Shown: positions 8,438 through 20,451, counted from the first letter of the stretch. The stretch: DNA of 64,000 nucleotides from Desulfocurvus sp. (GCA_020692325.1 JAIMKR010000003.1:218230-282229); one strand, 5' to 3'. The notes: a model not told the origin generated them from the letters alone. Numbers and translations: made by a program.

Positions 8438-10315
8438 TCAACGCGGCGGTTCGAGAAATTCCGGCACAAGCCGTCGCAGCAGTTCACGAATGGAGGCGGA
8501 ATCCTGCCGTTGGGCGGCGGCGGCGATGTCGTCAACGAGGGCGTCGAGTTCGGTGGCGGCGACGGCAGGATCGGACGCGGACGGCTCGCCGAGGATTCTG
8601 ATCTTGTCATGAGCTGTGCGCAGGACGTTCTCGCCGGCGCAGAGGAGCTCCTCGTGGAGTTTTTCACCAGGGCGGACGCCGGTGAAGGTGATGTCGACAT
8701 CCACGCCGGGCTCGCGACCGCAGAGGCGGATGAGATCGCGCGCGAGGTCGACGATGCGCACGGGCTCACCCATTTCGAGCAGAAAGATTTCGCCGCCCCG
8801 CCCCATGGCGGAGGCCTGCAAAATCAGCTGACAGGCCTCGGCGATGCTCATGAAGTAGCGGGTCATGTCCGGGTGGGTGACAGTGACGGGACCGCCGCGC
8901 TCGATCTGCCGACGAAAGAGCGGCACCACGGAACCGGACGAGCCGACGACGTTGCCGAAGCGCACGGCCATGAAGCGCGTGCGGTCGGCCCGTGTGCCGC
9001 CGGCCTCTCCGGTGGCGGTCATGCTGGCCATCAGACGCTCGGTAACACGTTTACTCGCGCCCATAATACTGCTGGGCCGCACGGCCTTGTCGGTGGAGAC
9101 GAGGACGAAGCGGGCGACGCCGTGGCGCGCGGCGGCGCGCATGAGGGTACGCGTGCCGAGGATGTTGTTGGTGACCGCCGCCCAGGGGCAGACCTCCAAC
9201 ATGGGTACATGCTTGTAGGCGGCGGCGTGCAGGACGAGGCTGGGGGCGTGCTCGGTCAGCACGCGCTCCATGAGAGCCTCGTCGGCCACGCTGCCCAGCA
9301 CGCGGACGATGCGGGGGAAACCACGCTCACCGGCGAGTTCGCCGGCGATGGCGTAGAGATTGAACTCGCAGGCGTCCACGAGGACGAGTCGAGCGGGCGC
9401 GAAACGCACGAGCTGGCGGCAGAGTTCGGAGCCGATGGACCCGCCGCAGCCGGTGACGAGCACCACCTTGTCCGTGATGACGGAGGCGAGCCCGGCCTCG
9501 TCGAGGGCGATCTCGCCGCGCCCGAGGAGGTCCTGGTAGTCCACGGGGCGGAGTTCCGGCAGGGCCTTGCCGCGCAACTGGCCGGGCAGGATGCGCTGCG
9601 GCAGGCCGGAATCTTTGCAGACGAGGACGATGCGGCGCATCTCCTCCGCGCTGGCGTGGCCCACGGCGATGAGGACCTCGGCGACGGCGTTGGCCTGGGC
9701 CAGGCGGGGCAGCTCGGCCACGGACCCAAGCACGGGCCGGCCGTGCAGGGTGCGGCCGATCTTGCGCCGGTCGTCGTCGAGGAAGCCGACCACATGCAGG
9801 TTGAGCTCCGGCGTGGCGGCGATCTCGCGCAACAGGCGCTCGCCCAGGCCACCCGCACCGATGACGAGCACACGCCGGGGGGGAGCCTTGGGGCGCGGCA
9901 GCCGGCCAGGCCAGCGGTCGTGGAACACGCGGATGCCGAGCCGGAGCCCGGCGGTGAAGGCCAGGGTGAGCACGCCATCCATGGTCAGCACGGCGCGGGA
10001 GAAGCCGGTGAAGCCGTAGCGGTAGGCCACGAAGGCCACGAGCAACGCCGAGGACAGGGCCACGGCCTCCACAAGCCGGCGCACGTCGAACAGGCTGGTG
10101 TAGCGCCACATGCCGCGGTACAGCCCCAGCGCCCAGAACACGCCGAGTTTAAGCGGCAGGTCGTACTTGTACATGGCCGCCATCTGCGCGGCGTAGGGCG
10201 GGGGCAGACGGAAGTCGAAACGCAGCAGGTAGGCCAGAGTGAGCGCGGCGGCGAAGCAGACGGTCTCGGCCGCGAGCATGAGGTACAGGTTCCTGTTCTT
10301 GAAGTCGCAAAGCAT
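8438..10315 (-). CDS. Membrane-bound UDP-sugar 4,6-dehydratase (PglF/WbpM/CapD family)
   Basis: This 625-aa protein has an N-terminal membrane region of about four helices (from residue 10 to 120), a first nucleotide-binding fold (GAGGLGERLL near residue 150) and the catalytic short-chain fold with VTGCGGSIGSE near residue 290. The active-site segment reads STDKAVRPSSIMGASK: a Met-xxx-Lys pair replaces the usual Tyr-xxx-Lys, as in WbpM-type 4,6-dehydratases. The expected reaction is UDP-GlcNAc to UDP-4-keto-6-deoxy-sugar. It is the last gene of a minus-strand trio with an aminotransferase and an acetyltransferase (gaps of 29 and 9 bases), which together match the UDP-N,N'-diacetylbacillosamine pathway. 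The step is clear; the final sugar is inferred from the trio. Confidence 0.88.
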   Translation of the reverse strand: MLCDFKNRNLYLMLAAETVCFAAALTLAYLLRFDFRLPPPYAAQMAAMYKYDLPLKLGVFWALGLYRGMWRYTSLFDVRRLVEAVALSSALLVAFVAYRYGFTGFSRAVLTMDGVLTLAFTAGLRLGIRVFHDRWPGRLPRPKAPPRRVLVIGAGGLGERLLREIAATPELNLHVVGFLDDDRRKIGRTLHGRPVLGSVAELPRLAQANAVAEVLIAVGHASAEEMRRIVLVCKDSGLPQRILPGQLRGKALPELRPVDYQDLLGRGEIALDEAGLASVITDKVVLVTGCGGSIGSELCRQLVRFAPARLVLVDACEFNLYAIAGELAGERGFPRIVRVLGSVADEALMERVLTEHAPSLVLHAAAYKHVPMLEVCPWAAVTNNILGTRTLMRAAARHGVARFVLVSTDKAVRPSSIMGASKRVTERLMASMTATGEAGGTRADRTRFMAVRFGNVVGSSGSVVPLFRRQIERGGPVTVTHPDMTRYFMSIAEACQLILQASAMGRGGEIFLLEMGEPVRIVDLARDLIRLCGREPGVDVDITFTGVRPGEKLHEELLCAGENVLRTAHDKIRILGEPSASDPAVAATELDALVDDIAAAAQRQDSASIRELLRRLVPEFLEPPR

Positions 10316-10344
10316 GACGAGGTCCTCGGGCCGCGCGAAACGCG

Positions 10345-11523
10345 CTATTCGGCGGAGCCGCGCCCGGACGCGCGGACGAGACGGGCCACGCGCGCCACGT
10401 CATCGCGGGTCATGGCCGAGCCCGAGGGCAGGCACAGTCCGCGTGCGAAGAGTTCCCCGGCCACCCGCCCACCAAAGACCGGCCGCCCCGCGAAAACCGG
10501 CTGCATGTGCATGGGCTTCCACAGCGGGCGCGACTCGATGTTCTCCGCCTCCAGGGCCAACCGCACGTCCTCCGGCGTGGCGCCGAAGGCTTCGGCGTCG
10601 ATGAGGACCACGGTAAGCCAGCGGTTTGCGCGTCCGGTCGCGACCTCGGGCATGAGCGAAAGGCCCGGCGTCGCGGCGAATTCCTCGGCATACCAGTGGG
10701 AAATGAGCCGACGTTTGGCCACGCGGGCCTCCAGCGTCTCCAGCTGGCCCAGACCGATGGCGGCGAGGATGTTGCTCAGGCGATAGTTATAGCCCAGCTC
10801 CACGTGCTCGTAATAGGGCGCGGGCTCACGGGCCTGCTGCGAGAGCTTGCGCGCCCGCGCGACGAGGCCCGCGTCCGCCGAGGCCAGCATTCCACCGCCG
10901 GAGGTGGTGATGATCTTGTTGCCGTTGAAGGAGAAGATGCTGGCGGCGAGGCCAGGCCAGGAGCCGGCGTGCCTGCCGGGGCCGCCGATCCCGTCGTATC
11001 CGTAGCGCGCGCCCACGCTCTCCGCGCAGTCGGCCAAAAGCGGCACACCGAAAGGGGCGCAGACGTCCAGCAGCCGCGCGTAGTCGGCGCACTGGCCATA
11101 GAGGTCCGTGGGGATGACTGCTTTGGCCCGCCGGCCCTGCTTGGCGAAAAACTCCAGCGCCTCGCGCAGGCGCTCGGGATCCATGTTCCAGCTCGCGCGG
11201 TCGGCGTCGATGAAGGCGAGGTCGGCCCCCAGCTGCGCGGCCGGCGCCACGGAGCCCACGAAGGTCAGCGTGGCGGCGAGAACCAAGTCGCCGGGCCCCA
11301 CCCCCAGGCAGCGCAGGGCCAAGTGGATGGCCGCCGTGCCGCTGGACACGGCCAGACAATGCGCGATGCCCGTGTGCTCGGCGAAGGCTGCCTCGAAGGC
11401 GTCCACCTGCGGGCCAAGGGGCGCGATGTAGTTGCTGGCGAAGGCCTGGGCCACGTGCCCGGCCTCGCGGCCGCTCATGTGCGGCGGCGAGAGGAACAGG
11501 CGCGGCGGTTTGTTATCGGCCAT
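10345..11523 (-). CDS. DegT/DnrJ/EryC1 sugar aminotransferase (PglE/EpsN-like)
   Basis: This 392-aa PLP enzyme belongs to the sugar aminotransferase family. It shows the N-terminal LSPPHMSGREAGHVAQAF, the VSSGTAAIHLAL cofactor-phosphate region near residue 60 and the Lys site SFNGNKIITTSGGG near residue 200, which is the signature of the PglE/EpsN group. The predicted reaction is transfer of an amino group to C4 of a UDP-4-keto-6-deoxy-GlcNAc, using glutamate. It lies between the acetyltransferase and the dehydratase of the same pathway. The ATG at 11523 lies only 9 bases after the stop of the acetyltransferase gene. Confidence 0.88.
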   Translation of the reverse strand: MADNKPPRLFLSPPHMSGREAGHVAQAFASNYIAPLGPQVDAFEAAFAEHTGIAHCLAVSSGTAAIHLALRCLGVGPGDLVLAATLTFVGSVAPAAQLGADLAFIDADRASWNMDPERLREALEFFAKQGRRAKAVIPTDLYGQCADYARLLDVCAPFGVPLLADCAESVGARYGYDGIGGPGRHAGSWPGLAASIFSFNGNKIITTSGGGMLASADAGLVARARKLSQQAREPAPYYEHVELGYNYRLSNILAAIGLGQLETLEARVAKRRLISHWYAEEFAATPGLSLMPEVATGRANRWLTVVLIDAEAFGATPEDVRLALEAENIESRPLWKPMHMQPVFAGRPVFGGRVAGELFARGLCLPSGSAMTRDDVARVARLVRASGRGSAE

Positions 11524-11532
11524 GGCGGGAAA

Positions 11533-12162
11533 TCAGGCCAGCGGTCTGGCCGGCACGCCGCCCACGGTGGTGCGTTCGGGCACGTCGGACACGACCGCCG
11601 CACCGGCCCCGACCACGCTCCACGCGCCGATGGAGACGCCGGGCGTGGCGCAGGAGCCCACGCCGACGAGCGCGCCCTCGCCCACGGTCACATTGCCGGC
11701 CAGATGCGCGCCGGGGGCCATGTGGGCGTGCGCGCCCAGCACGCAGTGGTGATCGATGCTGGAGCAGGTGTTGAGGATGGCGTTCTCGCCGATGTGCGCG
11801 CCGGGATTGGCCACGGAGCCGGCGGCCAGCACCGCTCCCGCGCCGACGATGACGTCGGGGGCGAGGACGGCCGTGGGGTGGATGGCGGTGACGAAATGCT
11901 CGCGGGCCTTGCAAAGTTCGGCGAAGAGCCGGGCGCGGGTGGCGTTATCGCCCACGCCCAGGGCCACGCAGTCGTGCGGGGTCTCGGCCAGGGCGGCCAA
12001 AGGACCCAGCACGTGCAGACCCATGACGCGCGTGCCGCGCAGGGCCGGATCGTCGTCGAGAAAGCCGACGATTTCCATCTCGCGGCCCTTGGTCCACATC
12101 TGGAACAGGATGTCCGCGACCACTTGCCCGTGTCCGCTTGCGCCCAAGACCACGATCTGCAT
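11533..12162 (-). CDS. Sugar O/N-acetyltransferase, PglD/NeuD/EpsM family
   Basis: This 209-aa protein has an N-terminal nucleotide-sugar-binding fold (IVVLGASGHGQVVADI, DDDPAL) and a C-terminal left-handed beta helix made of hexapeptide repeats (VIVGAGAVLAAGSV, AHIGENAILNT and so on). It contains the IHPTA motif and the His pair in SSIDHHCVLG, where PglD has its catalytic His. It should acetylate the 4-amino group of the UDP-sugar made by the two next genes. I chose the ATG at 12162 because a GGGAGG ends six bases before it; a GTG at 12168 is too close to that site. It is the first gene of the trio; no glycosyltransferase follows in this window. Confidence 0.85.
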   Translation of the reverse strand: MQIVVLGASGHGQVVADILFQMWTKGREMEIVGFLDDDPALRGTRVMGLHVLGPLAALAETPHDCVALGVGDNATRARLFAELCKAREHFVTAIHPTAVLAPDVIVGAGAVLAAGSVANPGAHIGENAILNTCSSIDHHCVLGAHAHMAPGAHLAGNVTVGEGALVGVGSCATPGVSIGAWSVVGAGAAVVSDVPERTTVGGVPARPLA

Positions 12163-12252
12163 CGCCACCCTCCCGCGTCATTCTGATTGGTCCCCCGTGT
12201 CCGGCCCACGTTCGGGGGCCGGGGGGAAATCGGCCTCCCGGGAATGGTTCGC

Positions 12253-13182
12253 TTACGCGTTTGCCGCGTATACCTCGTCGAGGATGGCCTTGCCGCCCGC
12301 CGCGAGCACACGCTCTGCCAGGCGCGCGCCGATGTTCCACGCATCGGCGACGGGGCCGGCCTCCTCCAATCGGATAGGGGTTTTGCCGTTCATGCCGGCG
12401 ACGAAGCCGGTCAGCGTCAGCACGCCGTCAGCCATGCGGCTCCAGGCCGCGATGGGCACCTGACAGCCGCCGTCGAGCCCGGTGAGGAAGCCGCGTTCGG
12501 CGGCCACCTGCGCCCCGGTCTCGGGATGGTGCAGAAAAGCGAGCAGTTTGGCCATCTCAGGACGGTCGGTGCGGTATTCGATGCCCAGCGCGCCCTGGGC
12601 CACGGCGGGCAGGAAGCGCGGCGGCGCGAGAATTTCCACCTTGGGCGCGGTGAGGCCCAGACGGTTCAAACCGGCGGTGGCCACCACGATGGCGTCGAAC
12701 TGGCCCTCAAGGAGCTTGCGCACGCGCGTATCCAGGTTGCCGCGCAGGCTCTCGATATCCAGATCGGGCCGCAGGGTTTTGAGTTGGGCCTGCCGGCGCA
12801 GGCTGCTGGTGCCCACATGCGCGCCATCGGGCAGGGCGTCCAGGCCGTCGTACTTCACGGAGAGCAGGCTGTCCGTCGGGGCCTCGCGCACGGGGTTCAC
12901 GCCCACGGTCAGTTGCGGAGGCAGCTGGGTGGGCACGTCCTTCATGCTGTGCACGGCGAGATCGGCGCGGCCGTCCAGCAGCGCCTCCTCGATCTCCTTG
13001 ACGAACAACCCCTTGCCGCCGACCTTGGCCAGCGGCACGTCGAGAATCTTGTCGCCGGTGGTCTTGATCCTGAGCAGATCGACCTCGAGATCGGCGTATT
13101 GGCGGCGCAGCAGCGCGGAAATGTGCTCAGCCTGCCAGAGGGCGAGCTTGCTGCCACGCGTGGCGATGGTGACCTTGCGCAT
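12253..13182 (-). CDS. hemC: Hydroxymethylbilane synthase (porphobilinogen deaminase)
   Basis: This 309-aa enzyme condenses four porphobilinogens to hydroxymethylbilane for haem, sirohaem and corrinoid synthesis. It shows the N-terminal [12 protein letters not shown], the signature KIKTTGDK-like stretch [31 protein letters not shown] and the dipyrromethane attachment Cys in LDGGCQVP (Cys240). The length is normal for the family. The open frame runs upstream through the FmdB gene region, but the ATG at 13182 matches the usual start. It follows the FmdB-type gene by 10 bases and is probably cotranscribed with it. The window also holds many cobalamin genes downstream of this product. Confidence 0.95.
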   Translation of the reverse strand: MRKVTIATRGSKLALWQAEHISALLRRQYADLEVDLLRIKTTGDKILDVPLAKVGGKGLFVKEIEEALLDGRADLAVHSMKDVPTQLPPQLTVGVNPVREAPTDSLLSVKYDGLDALPDGAHVGTSSLRRQAQLKTLRPDLDIESLRGNLDTRVRKLLEGQFDAIVVATAGLNRLGLTAPKVEILAPPRFLPAVAQGALGIEYRTDRPEMAKLLAFLHHPETGAQVAAERGFLTGLDGGCQVPIAAWSRMADGVLTLTGFVAGMNGKTPIRLEEAGPVADAWNIGARLAERVLAAGGKAILDEVYAANA

Positions 13183-13192
13183 GAGCCCGGAC

Positions 13193-13441
13193 CTAGTGGC
13201 AGGAGGAGCAGGAGCCGCCGGAGCAGCCGGCGCAGCCGCCGGAAGGCGCGGCGGCCGGAGCGGCGGAGCCGACGGATTCGCCGACATCGTGACCGCCACC
13301 CATCTTGCTGCGGCAGCAACTCATGAGCTTCTCGGTCTTGTCCGACCCGCAATGCGGGCAGGCCACGGCCTCATCCTGTCCCATGACGAGTTCCTCGAAC
13401 GTTTTTCCACACTTGCGGCATGTATATTCAAAGATGGGCAT
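13193..13441 (-). CDS. FmdB-family zinc ribbon protein
   Basis: This 82-aa protein begins [16 protein letters not shown] and continues to CPHCGS, the two CxxC pairs of the FmdB/CxxC_CXXC_SSSS regulatory zinc ribbon. The tail is rich in Gly, Ser and Cys ([13 protein letters not shown]), which may add further metal ligands. These small proteins are widespread, and their role is generally unproven. It is encoded just upstream of hemC in the same direction. Confidence 0.85.
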   Translation of the reverse strand: MPIFEYTCRKCGKTFEELVMGQDEAVACPHCGSDKTEKLMSCCRSKMGGGHDVGESVGSAAPAAAPSGGCAGCSGGSCSSCH

Positions 13442-13537
13442 TGTTCCCTCGCGATGTAAAATTCGGGTCCGTAGCGGCTTGCTACCTAGCGCAAATCGCG
13501 CCCGCTGGCAACGCCGCCCGGACCCGGACAGGTTCTA

Positions 13538-16246
<2,709 letters not shown>

Positions 16247-16312
16247 CTCCACGTCTCCTTGCCCTTTGGAGTGCACCGGGGACAAGGATGTCCGCACAGT
16301 ACCGAGTGATTT

Positions 16313-16340
16313 ATTCTAATGCCATATTCCCGCATGGCAA
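16313..16340 (-). promoter_or_regulatory. Probable sigma-70 promoter of lon
   Basis: On the minus strand, TTGCCA (16335-16340) and TAGAAT (16313-16318) stand 16 bases apart in a local AT-rich stretch. Transcription would begin near 16305, which favours a lon start at 16246 or 16144 over the GTG at 16297. The same bases also resemble a heat-shock promoter (CTTGCC, then CATTAG), so sigma-32 control is possible. Confidence 0.6.
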
Positions 16341-16417
16341 GTGCCGCAATCGGCATTTCCCGTCCGCTCCGGCGCGTCCGGCCTCCGGGACTGCCGTCGC
16401 GCAACCTTTGCCGGGCC

Positions 16418-16460
16418 GTCACGCCGCGGTAACATTTCCGTCTCCCGGCGGCGGTACTGT
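16418..16460 (+). promoter_or_regulatory. PHO-box-like direct repeats and -10 upstream of the response regulator
   Basis: GTCACG (16418), GTAACA (16429) and GTCTCC (16440) are spaced exactly 11 bases apart, and a possible -10 TACTGT lies at 16455-16460, nine bases further. PhoB binds direct repeats with an 11-base period placed about 10 bases before the -10. The gene it precedes is a PhoB-type regulator, so autoregulation would fit. The repeats are seen; the binding is inferred. Confidence 0.5.
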
Positions 16461-16527
16461 CGCCGGGCCTGGGATTCCGCGCCGGCCGGCCCCCCGCCGC
16501 CCGGCCGCCCCACGCGAAGGAGACGGC

Positions 16528-17214
16528 ATGGACCAACGCAGGATCATGGTGGTGGAGGACCACGTCCAGACCCGGGAGCTGTTGCAGTACAATCTGGAGG
16601 CCGCCGGCTACGAAGTTCGCACGGCCGGCGCGGGCGAACAGGGCCTTGAGGTCATGAACCGCTGGCGGCCCGACCTCGTGCTGCTGGACATCATGCTGCC
16701 GGAGATCGACGGACTGGAGGTGTGCCGCCGGCTCAAACAGACGCCCTCCCTGCGCGCGGTGCCGGTCATCATGCTCACGGCGCGCGGCGACGAGGTGGAC
16801 CGCGTGGTGGGCCTGGAGCTGGGGGCCGAGGACTACGTGGTCAAGCCCTTCAGCCCGCGCGAGCTGCTGCTGCGTATAAAAAATGCCCTGCGCCGCGCCG
16901 GCGGCGAGCCTGCGGACGTGGAGGAGGTGTGGCGCCACGAGGGGCTGGTGGTGAACTTCGCCGCGCACGAGATGGAGGTGGACGGCGAAATGCACCAGCT
17001 CACCGCCACGGAACACCGCCTGCTCAAGGAGTTGGTGCAGGCGCGCGGCCGCGTGCTCTCGCGCGACCGGCTGCTGGACACCGTGTGGAACACGGACTTC
17101 GAGGGCGCCTCGCGCACGGTGGACACGCACATGCGCCGCCTGCGCGCCAAGCTCGGCTCCTACGCCGAGTGCATCGAAACCGTGCGCGGCGTGGGCTATC
17201 GCTTCCGCGCCTGA
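16528..17214 (+). CDS. OmpR/PhoB-family response regulator
   Basis: This 228-aa protein has a receiver domain with the acidic pair ED at residues 10-11, the phosphoacceptor Asp54 in LVLLDIMLPEIDG, MLTARG and the conserved VVKPFSPREL. It continues into a winged-helix DNA-binding domain ending RTVDTHMRRLRAKL and TVRGVGYRF, as in PhoB. A GAAGGAG site sits seven bases before the ATG. No histidine kinase gene is adjacent, so it is an orphan in this window. PHO-box-like repeats lie upstream of it and of three neighbouring transcription units. I infer that it may be the phosphate regulator PhoB, but the sequence alone does not separate PhoB from other members of the family. Confidence 0.88.
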   Translation: MDQRRIMVVEDHVQTRELLQYNLEAAGYEVRTAGAGEQGLEVMNRWRPDLVLLDIMLPEIDGLEVCRRLKQTPSLRAVPVIMLTARGDEVDRVVGLELGAEDYVVKPFSPRELLLRIKNALRRAGGEPADVEEVWRHEGLVVNFAAHEMEVDGEMHQLTATEHRLLKELVQARGRVLSRDRLLDTVWNTDFEGASRTVDTHMRRLRAKLGSYAECIETVRGVGYRFRA

Positions 17215-17394
17215 CCGTTCCGACGCATCCGCGATTTTCCCTTTTTCGCGTCCGGCGCCCCCCGACGACGCCTCACCGCCCGTCCGGACGCGTGCCGGTT
17301 CCTCGATCCCGGCGGGCGAGTCTTTCCGACGATTCCATCCGGCGCGGCAGGGGCCGCTCCACCGTCCCCGCTCCCGCCTGTCGCATCCACACTT

Positions 17395-17448
17395 GTACCA
17401 CAGAAGTCACGCCCCGGTAACCCGCGTCACGAATCCCCATGCTAGAGC
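17395..17448 (+). promoter_or_regulatory. PHO-box-like direct repeats upstream of the DksA/TraR gene
   Basis: GTACCA (17395), GTCACG (17406) and GTAACC (17417) are spaced exactly 11 bases apart, and a further GTCACG lies at 17426. A possible -10 (TAGAGC, 17443-17448) follows. The arrangement resembles that in front of the regulator gene at 16418. Confidence 0.45.
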
Positions 17449-17497
17449 CTCTTCGGAAAACCGAAGGGAACCACAGACAAAAACTCAGGAGGAAGCC

Positions 17498-17851
17498 ATG
17501 CAGGGAACTTTGCGCCAGCGGTTGTTGACCGCTCTTGACGGCCTGACCATTCCGACCTGCCCCGACGCCGAGATGGACGACACCCCGCGCCTGGACGCCT
17601 GCGCGGACGAGAACGAGTACGCCTCGCGCGTGGTCGAGGTGGGAATGCAGCTGGCCCTGCGCCGCCGCATGGAGGCCCGCCGTCTGGAGATCGAGGAGGC
17701 GCTCGCGCGCATGGACATCGGCGCGTACGGCGTCTGCGAGGACTGCGGCGACGAGATTGGCGCGGCCAGGCTCATCGCCAACCCGACAGCCAAGCTGTGC
17801 GTGCACTGCCAGGCCGACCGCGAGCGCGCCCATTACCTCCGCTGCGCCTAG
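17498..17851 (+). CDS. DksA/TraR-type zinc finger protein
   Basis: This 118-aa protein has a helical N-terminal half and a C-terminal four-cysteine zinc finger: CEDCGDEI, then 17 residues later CVHCQ, as in TraR/DksA proteins. Between them lies the IANPTAKLCVHCQ pattern typical of the family (compare RL-A-P-A-LC--CQ). These proteins bind the RNA polymerase secondary channel and modulate promoters in stress or stringent conditions. A strong AGGAGG site sets the ATG. It lies 30 bases before the PHP-glycosyltransferase gene on the same strand and probably shares its mRNA. Confidence 0.87.
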   Translation: MQGTLRQRLLTALDGLTIPTCPDAEMDDTPRLDACADENEYASRVVEVGMQLALRRRMEARRLEIEEALARMDIGAYGVCEDCGDEIGAARLIANPTAKLCVHCQADRERAHYLRCA

Positions 17852-17881
17852 GCCAGGGCAACCGCAATGCGGGAGCAAGCA

Positions 17882-20422
17882 ATGACGACCGACGCCTTCT
17901 CCATCGACCTGCACGTCCACTCGCGCCACTCCACCCGCCCCTCGCAATGGGTGCTGCAACGCATGGGCTGCCCGGAAAGCTTCACCCAACCCCGGCGGAT
18001 CTACGACATCGCCCGCGCGCGCGGCATGTCCCTCGTCACCATCACCGACCACAACACCATCGCCGGTTCGCTGGAAATCGCCCACCTGCCCGGAACCTTC
18101 GTCAGTGAGGAGATAACCACCTACTTCCCCGAGGACCGCTGCAAGCTCCACGTGCTGGCCTACAACATCACCGAGACCAACCACGCGGACTTCCAGCGCC
18201 TGCGCGGAAACGTCCTCGAACTCGTGCCCTACCTGCGCGATCAGGGCATCACGCACGTGCTGGCCCACCCGCTCTTCGCGGTCAACGGCAAGCTCACGCC
18301 GGAGCGCTTCGAGCAGGCGCTGCTGCTCTTCAACACGCTCGAGCTCAACGGCTCGCGCGACGCCACCCAGAACAGGACCCTCAAACGCATCGTCGGCGCG
18401 CTCACGCCAGCGGTCATGGAGCGGCTGGCCGAGCGCCACGGCATCGCCCCTTACGGGGCAACCCCCTGGAGAAAGGCGCTCACCGCCGGCAGCGACGACC
18501 ACTCGGCTCTGGGCATCGCGCGGATGCACACGCGCTTCGCCGGCCCGGCCACGGTGGAACGGCTACTCCAGGCCATCCCCGCCGGCGAGGGCGAGATACT
18601 GGGCGAGCCGGCCACGCCCTGGAACATGGCCCACAACCTCTGCGGCATCGCCTATCAGTTCTACAAAAGCCGCAGCGGGCGGATGCCCGAGAGCCACGTG
18701 TGCGTGCGCTTCGCCGACGCCCTGCTCGACCCGGCGGGCAAACCCCGGCGCGGCGCGCGGGCGCTATTGCACGGCCTGGCCGACCGCGTCCGCCTGGGTC
18801 TGTACACGCTGGTGTCGGACAAGAACGCGCCCAGCGCCATGCTCTTGGCCGAGGCCAGCGCCGTCATCCGCGCCGACGCCGACATGATGGATGCGGCCAA
18901 TGGCCGCGACACCGAGGCCGCGCCCGAGGAAATCTGGCGGCGCTTCGTCTCCCGCGTCACCGACCGGCTGCTCGCCCGCTTCGCCGGACGCACGCTCACC
19001 GCCGTTCAGGAGGCGGACATCTTCGGCCTGTTCCACGAGGTGGCCTCGGCCGGGTCCATGTACGCCATGCTCTCGCCCTTCTTCCTCTCCTGCGAGCTCT
19101 TCGCCAGCGAGCGCGCCTTCGCCCGGCGCTGCATGACCCGCTTCGGCCTGGAGCCGGAGCGGCCGCGCGGCCTCAAAATAGCGCACTTCACCGACACCTT
19201 CGCCGAGGTCAACGGCGTTGCCCACACCATCCAGCAGCAAATCGAGCTGGCCGGCAAGCACGGCAAGGACATGACCGTGGTCACCTGCGCCGAGGGCCTG
19301 ACCAGGGACGAGATCGGACACGGGGCGGCGCGCTTCGCGCCCGTCGGCTCCTTCAGCCTGCCGGAGTACCCGGAAATCACCCTGCACTACCCGCCCTTCC
19401 TCAAAATGCTGTCCTGGTGCGCGGAGCGGGAGTTCGACTGCATCCTCACGGCCACCCCCGGACCGGTGGGGCTGGCCGGGCTGGCCATCGCGCGCATCCT
19501 CAAAATCCCCTGCCACGGCACGTACCACACGGCCTTCCCGCAGTACGTGCGCATGTTCACCGAGGACCCGGCCATGGAGGACGCAGCCTGGCGCTACATG
19601 CGCTGGTTCTACGGTCAGATGGACGCCATCTACGCGCCCAGCCGCTCCACCGCGCGCGATCTTGCGGAACGCGGCATCGACGCCGACCGCATCGTGGTGC
19701 ACCCGCGCGGGGTGGACACCGAGCGCTTCCACCCGGAATCGCGCGGCCGCTTCTTCGAGGACATGGGATTGCGGTGCCAGTTCAAGATCCTCTATGTGGG
19801 CCGTGTCTCGCGCGAGAAGAGCCTGGACGTGCTGGCCGAGGCCTTCCGCACCATCCACGCCCACCGGCCGGACGCCCGGCTCGTGGTGGTGGGCGACGGC
19901 CCGTACATGGAGGAGATGCGCGCGCAGACCGCCGACCTGCCCGTCGTCTACACCGGCTATCTGCGGGGCGAGGACCTGGTGAACGCCTACGCGGGGGCGG
20001 ACCTGTTCGTCTTCCCCAGTGCCACGGACACCTTCGGCAATGTGGTGCTGGAGGCGCAGGCCAGCGGCCTGCCCGTGGTGGTGACCAGCGCGGGCGGCCC
20101 GCGCGAGGCCATGCGACCCGGCCGCACCGGCCTAGTGGTGGAGCCCTACGATCCGCACGCCCTGGCCATGAGCGTGCTCGACCTGATGCTGGACAGGGAG
20201 CGTCTGGCGGACATGGCGCGCCTGGCCCGCAAATACGCGGCGCAAATCTCCTTCGACCAGGCCTTCCTCAAAACCTGGGAAATATACGCCGGCATCGTGC
20301 GCGGCGGCGGCCGCCCCACGGCCCCCCGGCGCGACGGCCGTCCAGCAACGCCCAGCGCCGCCAACGCGGAGAGGGACGGCACGGGCGGCGTTCCCGGATC
20401 ATCCCGGGCCAAGGCCGCGTAA
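17882..20422 (+). CDS. PHP phosphoesterase domain fused to a GT4 glycosyltransferase
   Basis: This 846-aa protein has two enzyme parts. The N-terminal third is a PHP domain: DLHVHSRHS, ITDHNT, EEITTYF, HVLAHPLF and the late GSDDHS motif. After a helical linker the C-terminal half (from about residue 430) is a GT-B fold glycosyltransferase. It starts KIAHFTDTFAEVNGVA and shows ILYVGRVSREKSLDVL, VVVGDGPY and the FPSATDTFGNVVLEAQASG sugar-nucleotide site. The GT part resembles GT4 mannosyl- or glucosyltransferases that act on lipids. The ATG at 17882 is preceded by GGGAG. A hairpin terminator follows at 20452. I infer a role in making glycolipids, possibly as phosphate-free membrane lipids, given the PHO-like sites nearby; the acceptor cannot be read directly. 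Confidence 0.86.
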   Translation: MTTDAFSIDLHVHSRHSTRPSQWVLQRMGCPESFTQPRRIYDIARARGMSLVTITDHNTIAGSLEIAHLPGTFVSEEITTYFPEDRCKLHVLAYNITETNHADFQRLRGNVLELVPYLRDQGITHVLAHPLFAVNGKLTPERFEQALLLFNTLELNGSRDATQNRTLKRIVGALTPAVMERLAERHGIAPYGATPWRKALTAGSDDHSALGIARMHTRFAGPATVERLLQAIPAGEGEILGEPATPWNMAHNLCGIAYQFYKSRSGRMPESHVCVRFADALLDPAGKPRRGARALLHGLADRVRLGLYTLVSDKNAPSAMLLAEASAVIRADADMMDAANGRDTEAAPEEIWRRFVSRVTDRLLARFAGRTLTAVQEADIFGLFHEVASAGSMYAMLSPFFLSCELFASERAFARRCMTRFGLEPERPRGLKIAHFTDTFAEVNGVAHTIQQQIELAGKHGKDMTVVTCAEGLTRDEIGHGAARFAPVGSFSLPEYPEITLHYPPFLKMLSWCAEREFDCILTATPGPVGLAGLAIARILKIPCHGTYHTAFPQYVRMFTEDPAMEDAAWRYMRWFYGQMDAIYAPSRSTARDLAERGIDADRIVVHPRGVDTERFHPESRGRFFEDMGLRCQFKILYVGRVSREKSLDVLAEAFRTIHAHRPDARLVVVGDGPYMEEMRAQTADLPVVYTGYLRGEDLVNAYAGADLFVFPSATDTFGNVVLEAQASGLPVVVTSAGGPREAMRPGRTGLVVEPYDPHALAMSVLDLMLDRERLADMARLARKYAAQISFDQAFLKTWEIYAGIVRGGGRPTAPRRDGRPATPSAANAERDGTGGVPGSSRAKAA

Positions 20423-20451
20423 CCATCCTCAACGCCATCCTCCTCCAGTCC

